Positions 5,299 through 7,525 of a DNA stretch of 7,525 nucleotides are shown here, in pieces. Both the position numbers and the translations under genes were made by a program. The number at the start of each line of letters is the position of its first letter. The stretch's first letter is position 1. Source of the DNA: Candidatus Zhuqueibacterota bacterium (GTDB taxonomy: Bacteria > KSB1 > UBA2214); contig JAKJDB010000108.1 of NCBI GenBank assembly GCA_022706175.1, positions 1-7,525 on the forward strand, read 5' to 3'. Below the pieces are notes generated by a model. The model worked only from the letters and a program-made list of their open reading frames with translations. It had not been told where the DNA came from and did no database searches.

Positions 5299-6933
5299 GT
5301 TGAGTCCGAATATTTTCAGATCCTGTTCAACCGTGGTGTTGGCCTGCACGCCGAATTTTTCCTGCACCAGATTCAAAAGCTTCGGGGTCAGGAATCCCGG
5401 CAACGTCGGGCCGATATGCGTATTCTTGATGCCGAGATAGAGCAAAGCCAGATGAACGATGATCGCCTTCTGTTCATACCAGGCGATGTTAAAGACGATC
5501 GGCAGCTGGTTGATATCGTCCAGATGCAAAACCTCTTTCAGCTTTAAAGCGACCAGGGCCCAGGAATAGGAATCGTTGCATTGGCCTGCGTCCAGCACCC
5601 GCGGAATGCCGCCGATATCGCCGAGGTTCAATTTGTTGTAGCGATACTTGGCGCACCCCGAGGTCAGGATGACCGTGTCCGGTGGCAGCGCCTGGGCAAA
5701 TTCCGTATAGTATTCGCGGCCCTTTTGCCGTCCGTCGCATCCGGACATCACTACGAGTTTTTTGATGGCTCCGGACTGGATCGCCGCAAGGACTTTATCC
5801 GCCAGGGCCAAAACCTGCTCGTGAGCGAAACCGATGGGGATTTCACCCTTTTCGATCTCTGCGGGGGGCAAACACTTTTTCGCCTGCGCGATGATTTCGC
5901 TAAAATCCTTTTGCCCATTGGCCAATTTTTTATCGATGTATTTCCAGCCCGGCATACCTGCAGCGCCGGTGGTGTACACCCGATCGCTGTAGGTCGTGGT
6001 TTTTCGCGGCGGGACCAGACAGTTGGTGGTGAACAGAATCGGGCCGTTAAAGCTTTCAAATTCGTCAAGCTGCCGGTGCCAGGCGTTGCCATAGTTGCCC
6101 GCCAGATGGGCGTATTTCTTGAACGCCGGATAGGCATGGGCAGGCAACATCTCGGAATGGGTGTACACGTCCACGCCCTGGCCTTCCGTCTGCTGCAGCA
6201 GTTCCTGCAAATCCTTCAGATCGTGCCCGCTGACCAGAATGCCCGGGCACTTCCTGACTCCGATCTTCACCTGCGTGATCTGGGGATGGCCGAACGCAGC
6301 GGTGTTCGCGCTGTCAAGCAGGGCCATCACCTTGACGCCGTATTCGCCGGTCCGTACCAGCCAATCCAACAACGTCGCCTCATCTGCAGGACTGCCGATC
6401 ATGACCAAGGCTTTTTGCATGAAATCATAGATCTCCGCCTGTTCATACCCCAGATTAAAGGCGTGCTCCGCATAAGCCGCCGTACCCTTGAGGCCGTACA
6501 AGACATACTGCTTGAGAGCACGAATATTTTCATCAGCGTCAAAAGCCAGTGTGCCGACCGTTTCTGCCTTAGCTGAAAACTCGGCCTCGGTGGAAGCGTT
6601 CCAATGGAGCGCATCCTGTTTTCCGCTGACAGGATACAGACTTTTCAGATCATCGCGCAGCTTGAGACAATCCTTGGCCGCCTGAAGGATGGCCTGGTCA
6701 TCAAAGTTGGCGTTGGTGATGGTGATGAATAGACAGTTGGTGATGTGCTTGTCCGCTGCGTTCGTATCCGCTCCCTTGGACCTGGCCTCCAGTGCGGCCA
6801 AGGAAAGCCCTTGGCAGGCGTAGATCAACAAATCCTGCAGATTGGCGGTAGCCGGCTTTTTTCCGCACACCCCATTGAGGGTACAACCCATATTCTTTGC
6901 CGTCTCTTGGCATTGATTGCAAAACATTCCCAT
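5296..6933 (-). CDS. hcp: Hybrid cluster protein (hydroxylamine reductase), class I
   Basis: Hcp is a cytoplasmic Fe-S/oxo protein that reduces hydroxylamine in vitro and is thought to remove nitric oxide in vivo. This 545-residue copy is full length. The N-terminal cubane motif is C5-x2-C8-x8-C17-x5-C23, the spacing of anaerobe-type class I Hcp, not the Cx2Cx11Cx6C of enterobacterial class II. All hybrid-cluster ligands are present: H237 (SGHD), E261 (HSEMLP), C305 (TTNCLVPP), C399 (MSGCDG, the persulfide position), C427 ([10 protein letters not shown]), C452 (AGQCND), E487 and K489 (WYEQKA). Each lies 7 residues before its Desulfovibrio vulgaris counterpart. The start at 6933 is fixed by a full AAGGAGG ribosome site 4 bases upstream and by the MGMFC N-terminus normal for the family. 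It is first in an operon with the BFD-type protein; no hcr-like NADH oxidoreductase is seen. The 331-codon plus-strand frame within it is a shadow. Confidence 0.98.
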   Translation of the reverse strand: MGMFCNQCQETAKNMGCTLNGVCGKKPATANLQDLLIYACQGLSLAALEARSKGADTNAADKHITNCLFITITNANFDDQAILQAAKDCLKLRDDLKSLYPVSGKQDALHWNASTEAEFSAKAETVGTLAFDADENIRALKQYVLYGLKGTAAYAEHAFNLGYEQAEIYDFMQKALVMIGSPADEATLLDWLVRTGEYGVKVMALLDSANTAAFGHPQITQVKIGVRKCPGILVSGHDLKDLQELLQQTEGQGVDVYTHSEMLPAHAYPAFKKYAHLAGNYGNAWHRQLDEFESFNGPILFTTNCLVPPRKTTTYSDRVYTTGAAGMPGWKYIDKKLANGQKDFSEIIAQAKKCLPPAEIEKGEIPIGFAHEQVLALADKVLAAIQSGAIKKLVVMSGCDGRQKGREYYTEFAQALPPDTVILTSGCAKYRYNKLNLGDIGGIPRVLDAGQCNDSYSWALVALKLKEVLHLDDINQLPIVFNIAWYEQKAIIVHLALLYLGIKNTHIGPTLPGFLTPKLLNLVQEKFGVQANTTVEQDLKIFGLN

Positions 6934-6937
6934 GGTG

Positions 6938-6944
6938 CCTCCTT
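6938..6944 (-). promoter_or_regulatory. Consensus ribosome binding site of hcp
   Basis: AAGGAGG on the minus strand is a full Shine-Dalgarno match, 4 bases from ATG 6933 and 10 bases from the next in-frame ATG (6927). Its strength suggests high translation once the gene is transcribed. Confidence 0.85.
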
Positions 6945-6953
6945 GAGTAAAAA

Positions 6954-6967
6954 ATGTCGACCGACAT
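6954..6967. promoter_or_regulatory. Inverted repeat just upstream of the hcp ribosome site
   Basis: ATGTCG-AC-CGACAT is a 14-base inverted repeat of two perfect 6-base arms with a 2-base spacer. It lies about 20 bases before the hcp start and 9 before the ribosome site, inside the probable 5' leader. That location would suit a repressor operator or an RNA hairpin modulating translation. It does not match the NsrR or HcpR (TTGAC-N4-GTCAA type) sites I know, so the cognate factor is unknown. Confidence 0.45.
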
Positions 6968-6997
6968 CGGCGCCTAAACCGTTCCGGTACAGCATGA

Positions 6998-7028
6998 TGA
7001 ATACTATGTCATTCAGTTATCTCTGAAT
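6998..7028 (-). promoter_or_regulatory. Probable hcp promoter/operator region
   Basis: ATTCAG-N6-CTGAAT (7011-7028) is an 18-base palindrome of two perfect 6-base arms. An overlapping TGAAT-N8-ATTCA pair spans 6998-7015, so three ATTCA/TGAAT half-sites occur in about 30 bases. A minus-strand TAGTAT (7006-7001) resembles a -10 box; no good -35 is seen. A palindrome overlapping the -35 to spacer zone suggests repression, and the weak -35 suggests an activator-dependent promoter; the two cannot be separated here. The region is the only intergenic space upstream of hcp, so the control element for the operon should be within it. Confidence 0.4.
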
Positions 7029-7113
7029 CTTGATCGGCCTTCAATGTACGCTCTACGGCGCTTAAAATCAACGATTTCTTCAGCCGCAGCGGCGCATCCA
7101 TGCGCTATACAGT

Positions 7114-7525
7114 CTATAGCTTTCCACGGTGAGAGACGGCGCGGCGCAACGGCGGTCGGACACGATGATGATAGGGATCTTGGCTTTCCAACTGGCCATG
7201 ATACAGCTCGATCAGTCGCAGCAGAGCGCTTTCAGCCGCGGGACTTGCCAATCCGCTGCCGGCAAAACGCTCCTGGTCCAGTATGGCGCGCAACCGCACG
7301 ATCTCCCATCGCCAGTTGTTTCGCACCCACTGTGGAAAACGGTGATGCAAGGCCTCAGCCGTAGCAGCCGCCTGCCGCACGGCATCGGTATCCACCGGCT
7401 GTTTCAGCTGCGCGGCTGTTGCCGTGCTCTCGAAGACATCGATAAGGTTCATAACTTCACTGGTAACGCCTGCGCCGAACTCATAGGCGATATATTCCTC
7501 CAGAGTGGCTCGGCTGGATTGATCC
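7114..7525 (-). CDS. Unidentified protein, C-terminal 136 residues (start beyond window)
   Basis: The minus-strand frame ending at TAG 7116-7114 is open to the right edge of the window. It has an internal Met codon at 7452, but the residues before it (LEEYIAYEFGAGVTSEV) read as normal protein, so this is the C-terminal part of a longer gene and not a 112-residue protein. The visible part is mostly helical, with an amphipathic YIAYEFG helix, alanine-rich 50-60, the striking aromatic block FPQWVRNNWRWEIVRLRAIL (63-82), and a polar, basic tail. Similar helical C-terminal segments follow TIM-barrel domains in some large glycoside-hydrolase-like proteins of the Planctomycetes/Lentisphaerae type, but I do not recognise a family with confidence. 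It is co-directional with hcp but separated by 180 bases holding likely hcp control sites, so probably a separate transcript. No terminator was seen after it. Confidence 0.7.
   Translation of the reverse strand, partial: DQSSRATLEEYIAYEFGAGVTSEVMNLIDVFESTATAAQLKQPVDTDAVRQAAATAEALHHRFPQWVRNNWRWEIVRLRAILDQERFAGSGLASPAAESALLRLIELYHGQLESQDPYHHRVRPPLRRAVSHRGKL

Noticed and set aside
5581..6576. 331-codon plus-strand frame
   Set aside because: It is antisense to hcp, whose ligands and length are fully conserved.
7114..7452. A complete 112-residue protein starting at 7452
   Set aside because: The frame stays open and protein-like upstream to the window edge, so the Met at 7452 is internal.
1..7525. 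CRISPR array, tRNA, rRNA or phage genes
   Set aside because: No regularly spaced repeats, no cloverleaf-type sequence with a T-loop signature, no conserved rRNA segments and no phage structural motifs were found by eye.

Overview
The window looks like a chromosomal accessory region of an anaerobic or microaerophilic Gram-negative bacterium. A class I hybrid cluster protein (Hcp) points to an anaerobe. Large secreted proteins of TIM-barrel, glycoside-hydrolase-like build recall the expanded families of the Planctomycetota/Lentisphaerota/Verrucomicrobiota group and neighbouring candidate phyla. That placement is inferred from general resemblance, not from a marker gene.

Layout, left to right. 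(1) Positions 1-2037, minus strand: the N-terminal 679 residues of a large Sec-secreted protein, open at the left edge. (2) 2038-2354: its upstream region, with a possible promoter, two small palindromes beside the start codon and an 80-bp element bounded by perfect 12-bp inverted repeats. (3) 2355-3040, minus strand: a decayed IS91-family (HUH, Y2) transposase with several stops, compensating frameshifts, an internal deletion and a 24-bp in-frame insertion of a dispersed mini-repeat. (4) 3041-3369: an AT-rich stretch with an orphan plus-strand terminator and a GC-rich hairpin. (5) 3370-4614, plus strand: a 414-residue protein with a Tat-like signal and a predicted TIM barrel. (6) 4615-5022: a convergent intergenic stretch with no gene I can support. 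(7) 5023-6933, minus strand: a two-gene operon, hcp followed 8 nt later by a 60-residue BFD-type [2Fe-2S] protein, closed by a strong intrinsic terminator. (8) 6934-7113: the hcp upstream region, with two palindromes that could be operators. (9) 7114-7525, minus strand: the C-terminal 136 residues of an unidentified protein, open at the right edge.

How the genes may work together: Hcp with the BFD protein forms a compact nitrosative-stress (NO/hydroxylamine) module in which the small Fe-S protein may supply electrons, in place of the Hcr reductase found in enterobacteria. The two exported TIM-barrel proteins suggest carbohydrate-related activity outside the cytoplasm. They are divergently oriented and separated by the transposon relic, so they are probably not one operon. 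The easiest things to miss are the 679-residue partial gene, because neither its stop nor its full length lies in the window, and the IS91 relic, because no single open frame shows it.
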